This document shows positions 23,569 to 35,440 of a stretch of DNA of 64,000 nt, in pieces. The notes beneath the pieces were generated by a model that had not been told where the DNA came from, did no database searches, and saw only the letters and a program-made list of their open reading frames with translations. The stretch comes from Paramacrobiotus metropolitanus (lineage: Eukaryota; Tardigrada; Eutardigrada; Parachela; Macrobiotidae): the NCBI RefSeq assembly GCF_019649055.1, contig NW_026570228.1:744001-808000 (forward strand), written 5' to 3'. Made by a program: the position numbers and the translations under genes. Numbering within the stretch: position 1 is the first letter of the stretch; every line of letters starts with the position of its first letter.

Positions 23569-26500
23569 ATGACTCCAACACCCCGGTTTTTTCGCGAGTT
23601 ATGGTCGGGTGCGCGGGAAGTCAACTACGGCAACACAGTCCTGGTGTATCGCGATGACGGCCAATGGTGGTTAGGATACGTCCAGGACGTCAAGGAGCAG
23701 AACTTCCTCGTGGACTATGACGCCAGTACAGCATCTTCCGACTGGATCCATTCCAGCCGTCTCTGGCCGCACCATGCCCCACCGGAGCTCTTCGTCGGCG
23801 CTGTCGTGCAGGTGACGCTGCGGGAGCGCCACGGGGGCCCGCTGGTGTTCCGTCCCGTCACGGCCGTTGCGCAGTGGGAAGGCAGATTCCTGGCTGTCTG
23901 TCTGGACGCGCAGCACCCGACGGACTGCCTCTTCGTGCATCCCACTCGGTTTGTGGACGTCCTGCCAGTCCCCGGGGATGGACAGAGCTTTTCCGCGCGC
24001 ACCGACGGCCTGACGTTCACGAAACACGCCGTCCCTTTCCCGGAGGCGGTTGGGATCCGCAGCGTCGATCGTCTGCCCGCGCTTTTGCAGCAGACCTGCC
24101 GGTTCACTTTGGCGGACGGGGAACAGTTGAGGGGTAATCGGGTCATTGCGGTGTCCCGGGGGCTCCGAGCCTTTCTACTCCATGCCACCGCGCCAGGCGA
24201 TAGCTGAGATGGTCTGGCATGGTGGGGTGTACGAGGGCGTAAGCGGGTTTGTGCGCGTGGGAGTCGACACGGTAACGGTGGCTTGTCTGGAGGTGCACAA
24301 CGAGGCCGGCGGGCGTTGAATGGCGTGGGATGAGGAGGCTGTCAACGAGGCCTGCAACGCGTATCTCCACAATCATCCAGCGGATGCCGTCGGCGCGGTT
24401 CCCCGGGAGCAGGAATACGGTGAGTACACTAGTGCAGTTTTTAGGAGAAGTGTTTGTTTTCGTCGCTGTAAAACTATAGCATGTTTTTGCTAGTTTCGCA
24501 CAATCGCTCATGTTATTTACTGTATTCTGCTCCTAGTACTCAGATGTCGATGCAGTACGTTCTTGTTTGAAGGTTCCTCCGGTAATTACTCGGTACAGGT
24601 GGACGACATGTCGATAGACGAGCTCCCGCATCCGATCTTGGCGGGCATCTTCACCAGTGTGGATGCGGATAGTCTGCTGCGATTCTCTTGGTACGGCTGC
24701 TAGCCTGTCGAAACATTGAGGATACGAAAATACAGCGAGAACGTTAAATCTAATGGTAACGCCAATGATTCTACGGCGCACCACGCCGTTATTTTGATGT
24801 AGACATACTTATCCTATTTTATATTTTTTCCAGCCACGTCTCTGCAGTTAGTATACGTATTTATTTATTATTATTTGCCAGTGCAGTAACTGCAGTGTAG
24901 TCGCCATCATTAAAGTGCCACTGCCAACATCGCGCTCAACTTGTGCCTATATAAAGATATGCTCAATTTTTTTGGTTTTGGTTATCCAGGGTTTGCGCGT
25001 TATGGCATGATGTGGTGCAGAAGTACCAGGATAAGCGTCTCGTCATCTTGCATGGACAGTGCGCAGATTTGGCCGAAAGCGCCCTATATCCAGGAATGCG
25101 CCATTGAGCTTCCTTACCGCTACTACAAATTGGTAACCACGCTGGACCGCACTATCACAACGGAAACGATCACGCTGCGCTGATAGACCACCGCGACGCC
25201 AATGTGTTTGCGGTGGATCTCACCGACATGCTGGAGGCCGTCAAGGCGGTACTGGCAGCCAAGGGAATGTGCCTATCGTCCATCGTAGTACGATTACGGT
25301 GTCGTTGGTGTGGTGTCATGGGAGACACTGCTGGTCATCGATGTCTTGTCTGATGAAGAGGATGCCGTGGATATCAGCGACGACGCATATACATCCTGCT
25401 CCACGTGACCGACGTGCTGAGCGTATGCGACGAGCTGGTCCTGCTTAATTTCCAGCCGTCGCTCTCCATCACCACATCCGCATTGAACATGTTCGAGGTC
25501 GCCGGCATGAAGCCAGCAGAGCCACTGGAGACCCGCAGGCGCGCTGATCACGACATCGTGACCCCGGGTGCGATTGATCTGGGTGTGAGGATTCCGTTTC
25601 TGCGGTTTCGCGCTGGAGAAGCCGCCACGGAACAGCGCCGACGCTTTCTGGCCGCGGCCAATGACAACTGTCCGGCCGTTAGTGAAGTTGTGCGGCAGAA
25701 GGTCACTGCTTTGTTTGCGCGATGGACGGAGAAACTGGATGAGTGCGGATGGACCGGGGTGCGCCGATTCGTCAAGCTGTAAGCATTAAAGACTATTTTG
25801 GTTAATGAATATATTGTGGATTGTGGGTAAACACTGAAGCGTGAATGTCGTAGTTATTGCAGGGTGTGCAAATACTTCGAACGGCGTTTGTATGAACCTG
25901 GTTGATTTCTGGAGGGTGTACAGATTCGAGGCGTGTATTCATTTTGCGTAGGACTCGAGCGGGCGAATTTTACATACGAATTCCACAAATTACAGCATTT
26001 ATAACACTTACAATTTTACAACTACAGTAAGTATATATTTCTTGGTTTAATCAGGTTCAACAGTCTTGGACCCGATGATAATCCGCAACGATGGGACACC
26101 ATGGATTTCCGCCAGTTGGACGTTTCCAGGTTGAATAACTTGACCTTCGCAGCACTGCATGGATGCTTTAGAAACGAAAGCGAAGAAGACAGCTACCCGT
26201 ATGGTCGCTTAAGTGAAACACTATGTTAAGTGAATGGGCGATGGTCGTTTAAGTGAAACACCCGAAATATTTCATTCCACAAACCGATTTCCTTCTGGTT
26301 TTCTTCTTTACCCGATAGAGCTAGGCGTGCTCTTCACATAGTACTTGAAATTATTTAAAAAACTTGAATCGTTTTCTTGCAATTGCGTCGGTAAAAAAAC
26401 AGTGACGAAACGCTTAAGCCACGCCACCCGAGCCACTGCACTACGCCAGGATAATTACAGTCACTGCCTCACGTGCGGCTGCGCCACCCTATGAAGACTG

Positions 26501-27280
26501 CATATGTACACAATACTTAAATACGAAGACAGTGTTGCGCCAGAGCAGCTAATTCAATAAAATTTTATTGTACTTATAAAATCCTGAATCAACGGCAACA
26601 AAAAAACTTCTGCGAGTAAAACAAATCACCGGTTAGTTGGATCGCAGGTTAATATTAAAAATCACAGGTTAGTGAACACAGGCTAAAAAATTCATAACAG
26701 GAAAGCCGGCGGGCGGTGATTAACGGGACTTCTTTGGTTTGGATTTTGGTGCTGCTTTTTTCTTCTTGGCTCTTTCGGACAGCGAAAGCGAAAGCCCTTT
26801 TTCTTTCACGTCAGAACAAGCTGATATTAAACGTTTATCCATATTACTGTTTATCATTCAGTATCACACTCCTGAAAGCATAATTTTAAGAAATAAAGAA
26901 ATAACTCGCATTAGAAACAAACAAATCTGAACTAAATAGCGCAGCCGCACATGTGAGGTAGTGACTGTAATTATCATGGCGTAGTGCAGTGGCTCGGGTG
27001 GCGTGGCTTAAGCGTTTCGTCACTGTTTTTTTACCGACGCAATTGCAAGAAAACGATTCAAGTTTTTTAAATAATTTCAAGTACTATGTGAAGAGCACGC
27101 CTAGCTCTATCGGGTAAAGAAGAAAACCAGAAGGAAATCGGTTTGTGGAATGAAATATTTCGGGTGTTTCACTTAAACGACCATCGCCTATTCACTTAAC
27201 ATAGTGTTTCACTTAAGCGACTATACGGGTAGGTGCAGGGCGACGTGGAAGATGGCGAGGACAACGACGCCATCGGATAG
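23569..27280 (+). pseudogene. gene B: broken copy of the Tudor-like/F-box-like family
   Basis: The first 190 codons from the ATG at 23569 closely match gene C (for example WWLGYVQDVKEQNFLVDYDA). A frameshift at CCCGGGGG (24155-24162) and an in-frame TGA at about 24318 follow. The F-box-like exon (DELPHPILAGIFTSVDAD, about 24577-24703) is open, with a weaker donor than in C. The next exon (from about 24991) has a 4-bp CATG insertion, a lost G near 25180 and further shifts near 25300 and 25390. The C-terminal portion 25405-25780 is open and ends at a GTAAGC donor. The last exon (from about 26055) is interrupted at 26193 by a 1.04-kb foldback element. Its acidic tail (VQGDVEDGEDNDAIG) resumes after the element and ends at 27280. 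Almost certainly non-functional. Confidence 0.8.
26193..27232. mobile_element. 1.04-kb foldback transposon with ~298-bp terminal inverted repeats
   Basis: The terminal repeats 26193-26490 and 26936-27232 are nearly identical in inverse orientation and start CTACCCGTATNGTCGCTTAAG. Within each, GTCGYTTAAGTGAAACAC occurs twice. The 445-bp centre has only short frames and no transposase. It is inserted in the last coding exon of gene B. No clear target-site duplication was seen: the flanks are GAAGACAG and GTGCAGGG. Confidence 0.85.
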
Positions 27281-27429
27281 CGTCCGGATGTGGCATTGTA
27301 CTGGTTGATTCCCGGCTGAGTTGCCTTTGGTGCGGTTACTGCGGTATCCGTGTTGTCCTGAGTTAATAATGGGTTAATAAAGTTCTGTGTCTTTGCCACA
27401 GTGGAATATTTGCTGCCCGGTTACTGTGA

Positions 27430-27660
27430 GCTTCAGATTTTATGTTGGTTATTAAACGCAGAGTAATGGCTGAAGTTTATGCACGAACCGCATCCAGCTG
27501 TTCTCTAACGGTAGTAGTATCGTACGTGACCGTTACCATTCGGCTTCATGTACCCTAACGTAACAGGAATCATTCGGCATCATTCAGCGCAACCAAACTG
27601 AAGTTCGTTAACGATAAGAAAGAATAGCGCAGTTTACAGATTCGCCTGTACATGTAACAA
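27430..27660. repeat. downstream flank of gene B, copy of 35700-35900
   Basis: The block with CCCTAACGTAACAGGAAT, CAGCGCAACCA-like sequence, AAGTTCGTTAA and a TTCGCC(C/T)-GTAC stretch recurs in the same order downstream of gene C. This shows that the duplication of B and C extends past the coding exons. Confidence 0.6.
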
Positions 27661-28022
27661 ACGATATAGATATACGTATATACATAGTACATACACAGCG
27701 CCTTACCGACTGCAAAAAGCACGATGACGTAGCCCGATGAGTAGCTTATTTCAGTATTTCTTGGAACTTTCTGCTGAAATTATTTCTAATAACTTAGAAT
27801 ACCGTAATTACTGTTCTAATAATAAATGCCGCACAGTATTTGTAGCATAATTATACCATAATTACCATAACCATAATTACTGTTGTGTGTACCATAATTA
27901 ATATAACAACCATAACGTTATTACTCGTAATAATACCATAATTACTATTCGGATTTATTAATGCCGTCCAGTATTGTACTCTGTACACTGTAATCTTAAA
28001 AAATTTCTTAGCACCCGGGAAA
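27661..28022. other. AT-rich intergenic stretch with CATAATTAC repeats
   Basis: ACCATAATTAC-type motifs recur between 27847 and 27945. No gene recognised. Confidence 0.5.
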
Positions 28023-28383
28023 TTATTCATGCGCCTTCTTCCGCGTATTATGCAGTAGTTGTTGCACAAAAATTTCGCTGTCCCGGTTAAGCCTGATGGC
28101 AACCGGTCGACCGGGCAAGTACTGTACTTCGGATGGGCACTGCGCTGGCAGCGGATTGGCCCACACGCACGTATTGACCGCTGGCCACGCTGGTATCCAT
28201 TCCTGGCACATACTGCTCACCAGCGGATGTCGGTAAATCGATCCAGTGGAACTGCGTTTCGGTAGCATTGCGGCGATTTGACACAGCGTTTTGGGGAACA
28301 CTACTGAGCTGGTTGATTACGAAGTCTTCCATCCAGGCACTTACCGCATGTTTACGTACATGCAGGGTTACGCAGGAATACAC
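28023..28383 (-). CDS. possible C-terminal exon(s) of an unidentified gene
   Basis: A minus-strand frame from 28301 to a TAA at 28023-28025 encodes 92 residues (CQEWIPAWPAVNTCVW, LPGRPVAIRLNRDSEIF) with balanced composition. Upstream, a TTTTCAG acceptor and a GCGGTAAGTG donor bracket a short possible exon near 28345-28385. I do not recognise the family. It lies just upstream of the duplicated promoter region of gene C and on the opposite strand, so it may be the end of a gene or a captured fragment. Confidence 0.3.
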
Positions 28384-28539
28384 TGAAAAGGTAGCAGTTA
28401 GCCGTAAAATAGGAAATGAGAAATATCAGTTAAAACCACTAGAGTACGCGATAATTCTCCGCGACAGTTGCAGTTGCTTTGATGTTTGACCAAAGTCACA
28501 AGATCGATCAAAATGCAAAACAATCTTTGAAACAGGCCG

Positions 28540-28780
28540 CCGATACAAGAATGTTAAGAAACGCCCGAAGTATAAACTAATTTGCCATCGATAACAGGGC
28601 GCAAACCCTTCTTAGCCTGTTGCGATCTGAATCCTACGCGTAGTATTGCGCAGCCATCCCAACGAGGCAGTCACTTATCCGACCAGCCTGAACGAATGCA
28701 CGGCCTTCACAGTTCACTTTGCAGTTTGTTTGCTGTTCGCAAATTAAGTGAAACCTAAAACTTACTAGTATAGAAGGTCG
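28540..28780. repeat. conserved upstream region of gene C
   Basis: This diverged copy of 23220-23480 keeps GGCCGCCGATAC, CCATCGATAACAGGGCGCAAA and CCTGTTGCGATCTGAATC in the same order. In copy B this block lies about 100-350 bp before the ATG. Here it is 3.9 kb away because of the element at 28796-32430. Confidence 0.65.
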
Positions 28781-29894
28781 TAACCGCCCTTAGTGCAAGC
28801 GAGCGAGCATGTAAATTTTTTTGTTGTAAAAGACTTGGCAGGGTGAGACAGGAACCTAACCAAGTAGTTGAGAGTCTACCTAGCTTTTTGTATCTTTTGC
28901 ATATGCCGCGTTATCAACAGATATACTCAGATATCAGTTTGTTTTTGCCACCGCTGCGATGCTGACGCGATACCATCATTTTTATGACGTTTTACGGAAT
29001 CAAGCCGATACGGTGTATTAATTTTAAAACGATTCCTTCAGGAACTACGGCGCGGGCACTGCTAATGCTTTACCGCACATTGCCGCCCATTCCGCTTGTT
29101 CTCCGCCGCACCAAATTCTTTACATTGGGATACTGATCTCATTTCTTCAGTTTCTCATTCTCAGTACCGATATTTCATTCCAAAAACCGATAAGACTTAT
29201 ACAGGTAACCGACGCCGCCAATTCAGTGGCTACGCTCAGCTTGTCCGTCTAAATTGGTTGGGAAGTGTTCAAGCCCGTTTAAGAACCCCAACCCCGGCCA
29301 TCGTCAGTTCAGATCAATCGTTTTCACGACTGAAATTTGAACGCCACCGCTTGCGAAGGCAAAACGATGAATTACTTACTGGAGAGATTTCTTAAAGCAT
29401 CCGCAATTTAGAGCGCTTTCGCTGCGGATGCATTTGCACAACGATTTACAAACGAAAACGCTAAACGAAAACGAAAACGCGGAAAGGGAGTTTTACCAAA
29501 TTTTCTGTTTCCGTGAAAAGTGACTATTAAATGCGACGCTTGTGAAAGCAACACGCCGTAATTCACCTGTCATGAATACCGCTTTCTGTAATAATAAAAA
29601 CCCTTGGCATGGATCTCTATTATTTTTCCCCGTAAAGAAACAAAAATGTTTATCAATCAGGTTTATCTTTTTATTTTTCAAATTAAATTGATATGAAACT
29701 ATAAATGAGCTCATCTCAGAAGTTGAAAACTAATGGTGTAGCTCAAAATGAGAAACTTAGATCAATCACTCAAAAAATTCGCATTTTATTTACAAGAATT
29801 GAAGTTTAAACTTTGATAGAGTTATCTTTTAAATTTTGTTTAATTGTTTTTAAAACAAAGGCTGAAAGAAAGCTAAAAAATAAAAGTCGTTCCG

Positions 29895-31085
29895 TTCTAC
29901 TTGCTGCTTTGCTCGCTCCGCTGCGCTTACTCTCGCCGCAGCTCGGAGTCGCTTCGGCTCCGCTTTCGATTTTCTTAGAAACAGTTACTCGCTACTGTAC
30001 AGTATCATCACGGAAAGTAAACGTTTAAATTGAACCGTAAAAAATACCATTTCCCAAGAAAAGGATATAATAATCCTTAATGCTCCGCTCGCTGCGCTGC
30101 GCTTGCTCACGCCACAGCTCGGCGTCGCCTTCAGCTCCGCCTTCGATTTCCGTAGAAACGGTTATTCGCTTCTCTATTCTTGCGATAATCGAACGTTTGA
30201 ACTACACCATAAAAAAATGTTTTTGGAAGAAAGAAAAATCGAACCCTTTAGTTTTACTTGCTGTTCCGCCCGCTACTCTGCGCTGTCTTGGTCCGCAATT
30301 CGGCGTTGCCTTTGGCTACGCTTTAAGTTTCAACAGCAAGGGCGACGGCAATCCGTTAACAATAGTTACGGTAGCCCTTACCGTGACAGAAACTGAGACG
30401 GTTACGGTAACATGTTATAGTTATGGTAGCGTAACATTTATTATTGGTAACGCTTAATTAGAGTGGTGAAAGCTGGTAACGCGTTACCATGAGTCATTGC
30501 AAATTGAATGCGGCTCAATTGGTCCTGTAAAGTAAGTGCTAAGGTAGGTAAAATTGCTAACGATAGTAACAGTAGTAACGGTTCCTGACTTCGATTAGCA
30601 TGGTTTGTTACGTCATCGTTTCAAAGTAATGTTACCCGTTATGACCTTATGGTGACGTTTAGCTTGAACGACCGAAATCAACTGGTCTACAAAGTTATAT
30701 ATTGGTTGAGGACCTTCGAGTATTTCCTACATTTGCTCAAACAAAGCTTTATGATGTTGTGAATCACGTTACAAAGTTTTGCCTCGCTGAAATGCGTTTC
30801 CCAGCCGTACCCCTACAATTACACACACAGCATGCAAGCTTCGGTAGGGCGAAAGCCGCAAAATTCCCCTTAAATGAATACCGTGGTTGTACATTCAGTT
30901 AACTTTTAGGGTTTTGTATTGCTTTTTACAAACAAAGTTTTTTAATGCCAGCAAAATAAACACAAATATGTTTCTAAAAAAGGAAAAATAAAGTGCTTCC
31001 GCTATACTTGCTGCACCTGGTGCTTTGCTACGCCTAATCATGCTCGGCGTCGGCTTGAGCCCTTTCTGTAGAAACAGTCAATTCT
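29895..31085. repeat. degenerate repeated block containing GCTCGCTCCGCTGCGC-type motifs
   Basis: Four diverged copies start near 29895, 30078, 30250 and 30998. Each has a CTTGCTGC/GCTCGCTCCGCTGCGC section, a GCTCGGCGTCGCC-like section and GTAGAAACAGTTA. Spacing is irregular (about 170-750 bp). The open frames across them come from this composition and are not treated as genes. Confidence 0.6.
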
Positions 31086-31119
31086 TAAAGCAACAGCATC
31101 TTATTGCTGTAACTCGCTA

Positions 31120-31450
31120 CGCTAACGGTAACAGTTACGGTAATACGTACGGTAAACCGTTACGGTAACGGTAACACGTAACAGTATAGCGTCGGGGTAA
31201 CCCGTCGAAACGGTTATCTGTTAGGCTAGCAAAAAATCGTTACAAAAATTTTGCAATGGTAATCCGTTGCGAATAATGGTTGCCCATTACAATGCACGGT
31301 AATCCGCGGCAACTGCAAACGTACTGCGGATACGGAGCGGTAGTGACTGAACCGCTACGGTAACAGCGATAACTGACTCTTCACGGTTGCGATATTCGCT
31401 GCAATGTTTAGGCCATGGTAATACAAATTCGTTACGCCAACTGTTACACC
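31120..31450. repeat. GTTACGGTAAC-rich palindromic repeat tract
   Basis: Short motifs GTTACGGTAAC, CGGTAACAG and TACGGTAA recur on both strands, with a smaller group at 30360-30480. The period is irregular. It resembles expanded palindromic microsatellite DNA. Confidence 0.5.
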
Positions 31451-31489
31451 GAACATGTACCACCAGGGCCGGATAAAATTTCCGGACGC

Positions 31490-32170
31490 GGTCCTAAAAA
31501 ACTGACGCCCTATTCATATGTACCGAAGGTTTGATAAAACTGCCCCGGTGGTTCCCTGCATGTCGGTTCCCCAAAAACGCACCAACCGGGGCGGGCAAAA
31601 TTCCCGGACCGGGTTCTAAAAAACGGACCCACCATACTGTTTGTATGGCGGGTTCGTGAAAAATGCCCCGGTGGTTCCCCGCATGTCGGTCCCCAAAAAC
31701 GCACCAACCGGGGCGGGCAAAATTCCCGGACCGGGTCAAAAAAACGGCCCTCCATAAATATATATGCGGGTTCGTTCGTGAAAATGCCCCGGTGGTTCCC
31801 CGCATGTCGGTCCCCAAAAACGCACCAACCGGGGCGGGCAAAATTCCCGGACCGGGTCCAAAAAAACGGGCCCTCCATAATATGTATATGGCGGGTTCGT
31901 GAAAAATGCCCCGGTGGTTCCTCGCATGTCGGTTCGGACCGGGTCCAAAAACGGGCCGTCCATACTATATGTATGGCGGGTTCGTGAAAAAATGCCCAGT
32001 GGTTCCCCGCATGTCGGTTTCCCAAAACGCGTCAACCGGGCGGGCAAAATTCCCGGACCGGGTCCAAAAAAACGGGCCGTCCATACTATATGTATGGCGG
32101 GTTCGTAAAAAATGCCCCGGTGGTTCCCAGCATGTCGGTTCCCCAAAAACGCTCCACCCGGGCCGGTCTG
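31490..32170. repeat. ~122-bp tandem satellite, about six copies
   Basis: A conserved block (GGTGGTTCC then GCATGTCGGT) recurs at about 31552, 31675, 31796, 31918, 32003 and 32124. The spacing is 121-123 bp except for one 85-bp deletion copy. Each unit also holds CCGGGGCGGGCAAAATTCCC and CGGACCGGGTC. Because the unit has few stops, long repetitive frames exist on both strands. These are satellite artefacts. Confidence 0.9.
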
Positions 32171-32282
32171 TACGAGTGTACCGGGTCTAAATTTACGATC
32201 TCCTTTGCATTTACTGCACCAGGTCCGTCAAAAATAACCCGGTTAGTTTTTCGATTTTTGGACTACCTTCTCAATTGCTTCA

Positions 32283-32430
32283 GCGGGGGGCTGCGCCCCC
32301 CGCACCCCCTGCTTATTGGGGCTCCGCCCCAAACCCCGGCCAGGGGCTTGGCCCCTGGACCCCGGGGACCCAGCTCTCCGCATGTCGCACCGCAGATTAA
32401 AAACGCTCGCTCGCTTCGCTCGCTCGCTTG
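32283..32430. repeat. cluster of GC-rich perfect hairpins ending in GCTCGCTCGCTT repeats
   Basis: GGGGGGCTGCGCCCCCC, GGGGCTCCGCCCC and AGGGGCTTGGCCCCT follow one another closely. CTCGCTCGCTTCGCTCGCTCGCTTG then forms the right terminus of the insertion. The sharp rise in G+C against the AT-rich surroundings suggests origin with the mobile element. Confidence 0.75.
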
Positions 32431-32632
32431 ATTATTTTTGTGCGCTTTCTGAAGCCTTTTGGTATCTTTGGTGTCAATTGATTCCTGGCTACTGATTCCG
32501 GATTAGCATTTCAGTGAGTGAATTTGCTGTTCTCCACAGTCTGCGAGGTATCGTGTAGCTTAGCTGGTTGCACTTCGCTGTTGATGGTGTAGATGATACC
32601 CAATAACTACTCGCCATTTTCTTTGCAGCGTC

Positions 32633-35440
32633 ATGACTCCAACACCCCGGTTCTTTCGCGAGTTATGGTCTGGTGCACGGGAAGTCAACTACGGCAACAC
32701 GGTGCTGGTGCATCGTGACGGCGGCCACTGGTGGATGGGCTACGTCCAAGACGTCAAGGAGCAGGACTTCCTCGTGGATTTCGACGCCAGCACAGCGACG
32801 CCCGAATGGGTTCATTCCAGCAATTTGTGGCCGCATCATTCCTGGTGGGATGACCTGGAACCCTTCGTCGGCACTATCGTGCAGGTGACGCTGCGGGAGC
32901 GCCACGGAGGCCCGCTCGTGTTCCGTCCCGTCACGGCCGTTGCGCAGTTGCAAGATTTCCTTTTGGCCGTGTGTCTGGATGCGAAACGCCCCAGCGACTG
33001 CTTTTTTGTGCATCCCACGCGGTTCGTTGACCACCTGCCTGTGCCGGGGGATGGGCAGAGCTTTTACGCGCGCACTGACGGCCTGACGTACGCCAAGCAC
33101 GTCATCCACTTCCCCGCTGCTGGTCGGATGCGCAGCGTCGACTGCTTACCGGCGTTCCTGGAAAGCACATGCCGCTTGACTTTGGCGGAGGGTGACCATT
33201 TGATTGGGAATCCCTTGGTGAGGCGCGTGTATGGGGATTCCACGCCTTTCTACTCTGCTCCACGCCAGGAGATAGACGGCGTTCACGTGGGTTTTCGCGG
33301 GTTTGTGCGCGCGAGTATGGACACGGTGACGGTCGTGTGTATGGAGCTGCACAATAAAGCAACCGGACATCGGATGTCGTGGAATGAGAAGGCTCTGAAG
33401 AAAGCTTGCAATGAGTATCTACGTAAGCATCTGGCGGATATTGTCAACGTGGTTCCCAGGAAGTTGGAATACGGTCAGTGCCTGCATAACCAGATTTGTT
33501 TAAGTGAGCGGCGAATTCTCAGGGTATGGATTCTCATGGTATCACAGTTTAGCAGAGGCAGTTATGTTTCTCGTTCTGCATGTTTGGCAGTCACTGGTAC
33601 AGTACAAGGGTCATCATACAGATACCTAGGTAGCGGTAGTACCTACTAATGATTGCTGCACTTACTACACAACGTTCTGCTGCGCTCACATGACTTAGCG
33701 AGCTACTTACCGAGTACGACAGAATATCTGTTTTGAAGGTTTCTCCAGTGAATACTCGGCACATGCAGAAGAAATGTCCATAAACGAACTCTCGCCTCCG
33801 ATCCTCATCTGCATCTTGACCAGCGTTGATGCGGATAATCAGCTTCGATTCTCCTGGTAAGTTCGTATCAGCAGCCGTGCAGCAAACGTTGGAGGAGATT
33901 TATAGCTGCAATAGGATTCCAAAATGTTTAAACGTAAACAGAAGCACAAAAAGCCTTATTATGATTCCATCTGTGTTATTTTAGTTTTTGTACGTACGTT
34001 TTCACAACGAATTACAGCTCCATAATTTTTTTCATATGTTAAAAAGAATTTTAACTGTTTAAAAAGTTATCTGAAATTTGGACAACGCTAGAACAATGTT
34101 TCAGTGTACCCTAAAAAATTCTTTACACATACTTCTATGTACATTTGTGTACAAAATTAATACTCTAGGAGATCGGTACATATCCACATGTACAGAGACA
34201 GAGATGTCTCGGTATATTAAGACTTCTGGTACACCTGAATGCGTCTAAACTTTTCCGAATTTTGAAACAATGCGAAAAGTGTGCAGGAGTTTGCTGAAGC
34301 CAAAGTTTTCGTACATGTAAATTTGGTACCGTAACCGAGGCACTTCCCTTAAGGAGGGTTGTTGTAGACTATGGTACTCGTACACTAATAGCAATAATAA
34401 TAACAACGGAATCAACATCATTAGTGGTTTCTTATTATTTTGGTGTTGCTGTTACGACTAGGGTTTGCGCTTTATGGAGTGAGATTGGCGGAAATATCAG
34501 GATAAGCGGCTCGTCATCCTGGATAGCGCGCAGATTTGGCCAAGAAAGCCCTACGCTCACGAATATTATATCGAGTTCGCTTACCGCCACTTTAAGCTTC
34601 AGACGACGCTGGACCGTACCATCACAAAGGAAACTACACGACTGGCGCTGATGGACGACCGCGACGACTCTCGATCCGCGATCAATCTCATAATGAAAAT
34701 GGAGGCAGTCAAGGTTGTTTTAGAAGCCAAGGGATCTCGCCTGTCCTCCATCGTTGTGCGGTACAACGGTAGTGGTGTTGCGGAACGCTCGGAGACATTT
34801 CTGGCCGTCGATGTCGACGAGGATACCATGCTTGCTAACGAGGATGCCATCGATGTCAACGACGACCAGTACATACTGCGCCACGTGGTCGACGTGTTGA
34901 GAGTATGCGACGAGCTGACCCTTGTTAACTACAAGCCGTCCAAGTCGATCACGGGTTCAGTGTGGTACATGCTCTCTGGCTCCAGCATAACTGTACCAAT
35001 GTCACTGATGGCCCGCTTGCGCTCTGACCATGACAAGATTGATCTGGGTGTGACGATTCCGTTCCTGCGGTTTCGCGCTGGGGAAGCCGCTACGGAACAG
35101 CGCCGGCGCTTTCTGGCTGCGGCCAATGACAACTGTCCGGCCGTTGGTGAAGCTGTGCAGCAGAAGGTCACTACCTTGTTTGCGCGATGGTTGGAGAAAC
35201 TGGGTGATCGTGAATGGATCGGGGTTTGCCGATTTCTCAAGCTGTAAGCAATAAAAATTACTTTGCATTCCACAACTTACAGTAAGTATTTTTTGTGTAA
35301 TCAGGTTCAACAGTCTGGGACCCGATGACAATCCGCATCGATGGGACACGATAGATCGATTTGACCTATCCCAGTTAAATAACTTGACCTTCGCAGCACT
35401 GCATGGATGCTTCAGAGACGGAAGACGACACCGAAAGTGA
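32633..35440 (+). CDS. gene C: Tudor/Agenet-like plus F-box-like protein, one apparent frameshift
   Basis: The exons are 32633-33473, 33739-33856, 34462-35243 and 35305-35440, with good GT-AG sites and the same intron phases as gene A. A CTTTGCAG acceptor lies just before the ATG. Residues 23-72 (NTVLVHRDGGHWWMGYV then WVHSSNLWPHH) form the first Tudor-like unit, and VQVTLRERHGGPLVFRPV starts the second. Exon 2 carries the F-box-like helix (INELSPPILICILTSVDAD), continued by VCALW in exon 3. The C-terminus has FLRFRAGEAATEQRRRFLA and FNSLGPDDNPHRWDTID. Exon 3 is one base short near 34482-34497 compared with copy B, so the frame breaks after VCALWSEIG. Either a sequencing indel or a recent loss. 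B and C share a segmental duplication. Confidence 0.65.

Larger units (their letters stand above)
28796..32430. mobile_element. 3.6-kb insertion with 13-bp terminal inverted repeats
   Basis: CAAGCGAGCGAGC at 28796-28808 is the exact reverse complement of GCTCGCTCGCTTG at 32418-32430. Comparison with paralogue B shows that the promoter-like block upstream and the 5' UTR exon downstream are normally close together, so this segment is an insertion. Inside are degenerate repeats (29895-31080), a GTTACGGTAAC-rich zone (30360-31450), a 122-bp tandem array (31490-32170) and GC-rich hairpins near the right end. No transposase or other gene was recognised, and no target-site duplication was seen. Confidence 0.6.

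Noticed and set aside
29813-30457. ORFs of 70-125 codons in the 30-kb region
   Set aside because: They follow degenerate repeated DNA and share no features with any protein family.
30360-31450. GTTACGGTAAC tract as a telomere-like repeat
   Set aside because: The period is irregular and motifs occur on both strands, unlike telomeric repeats.
31494-32431. Long repetitive ORFs on both strands
   Set aside because: They overlap a 122-bp tandem satellite and are open on both strands because the unit is GC-rich and stop-poor.
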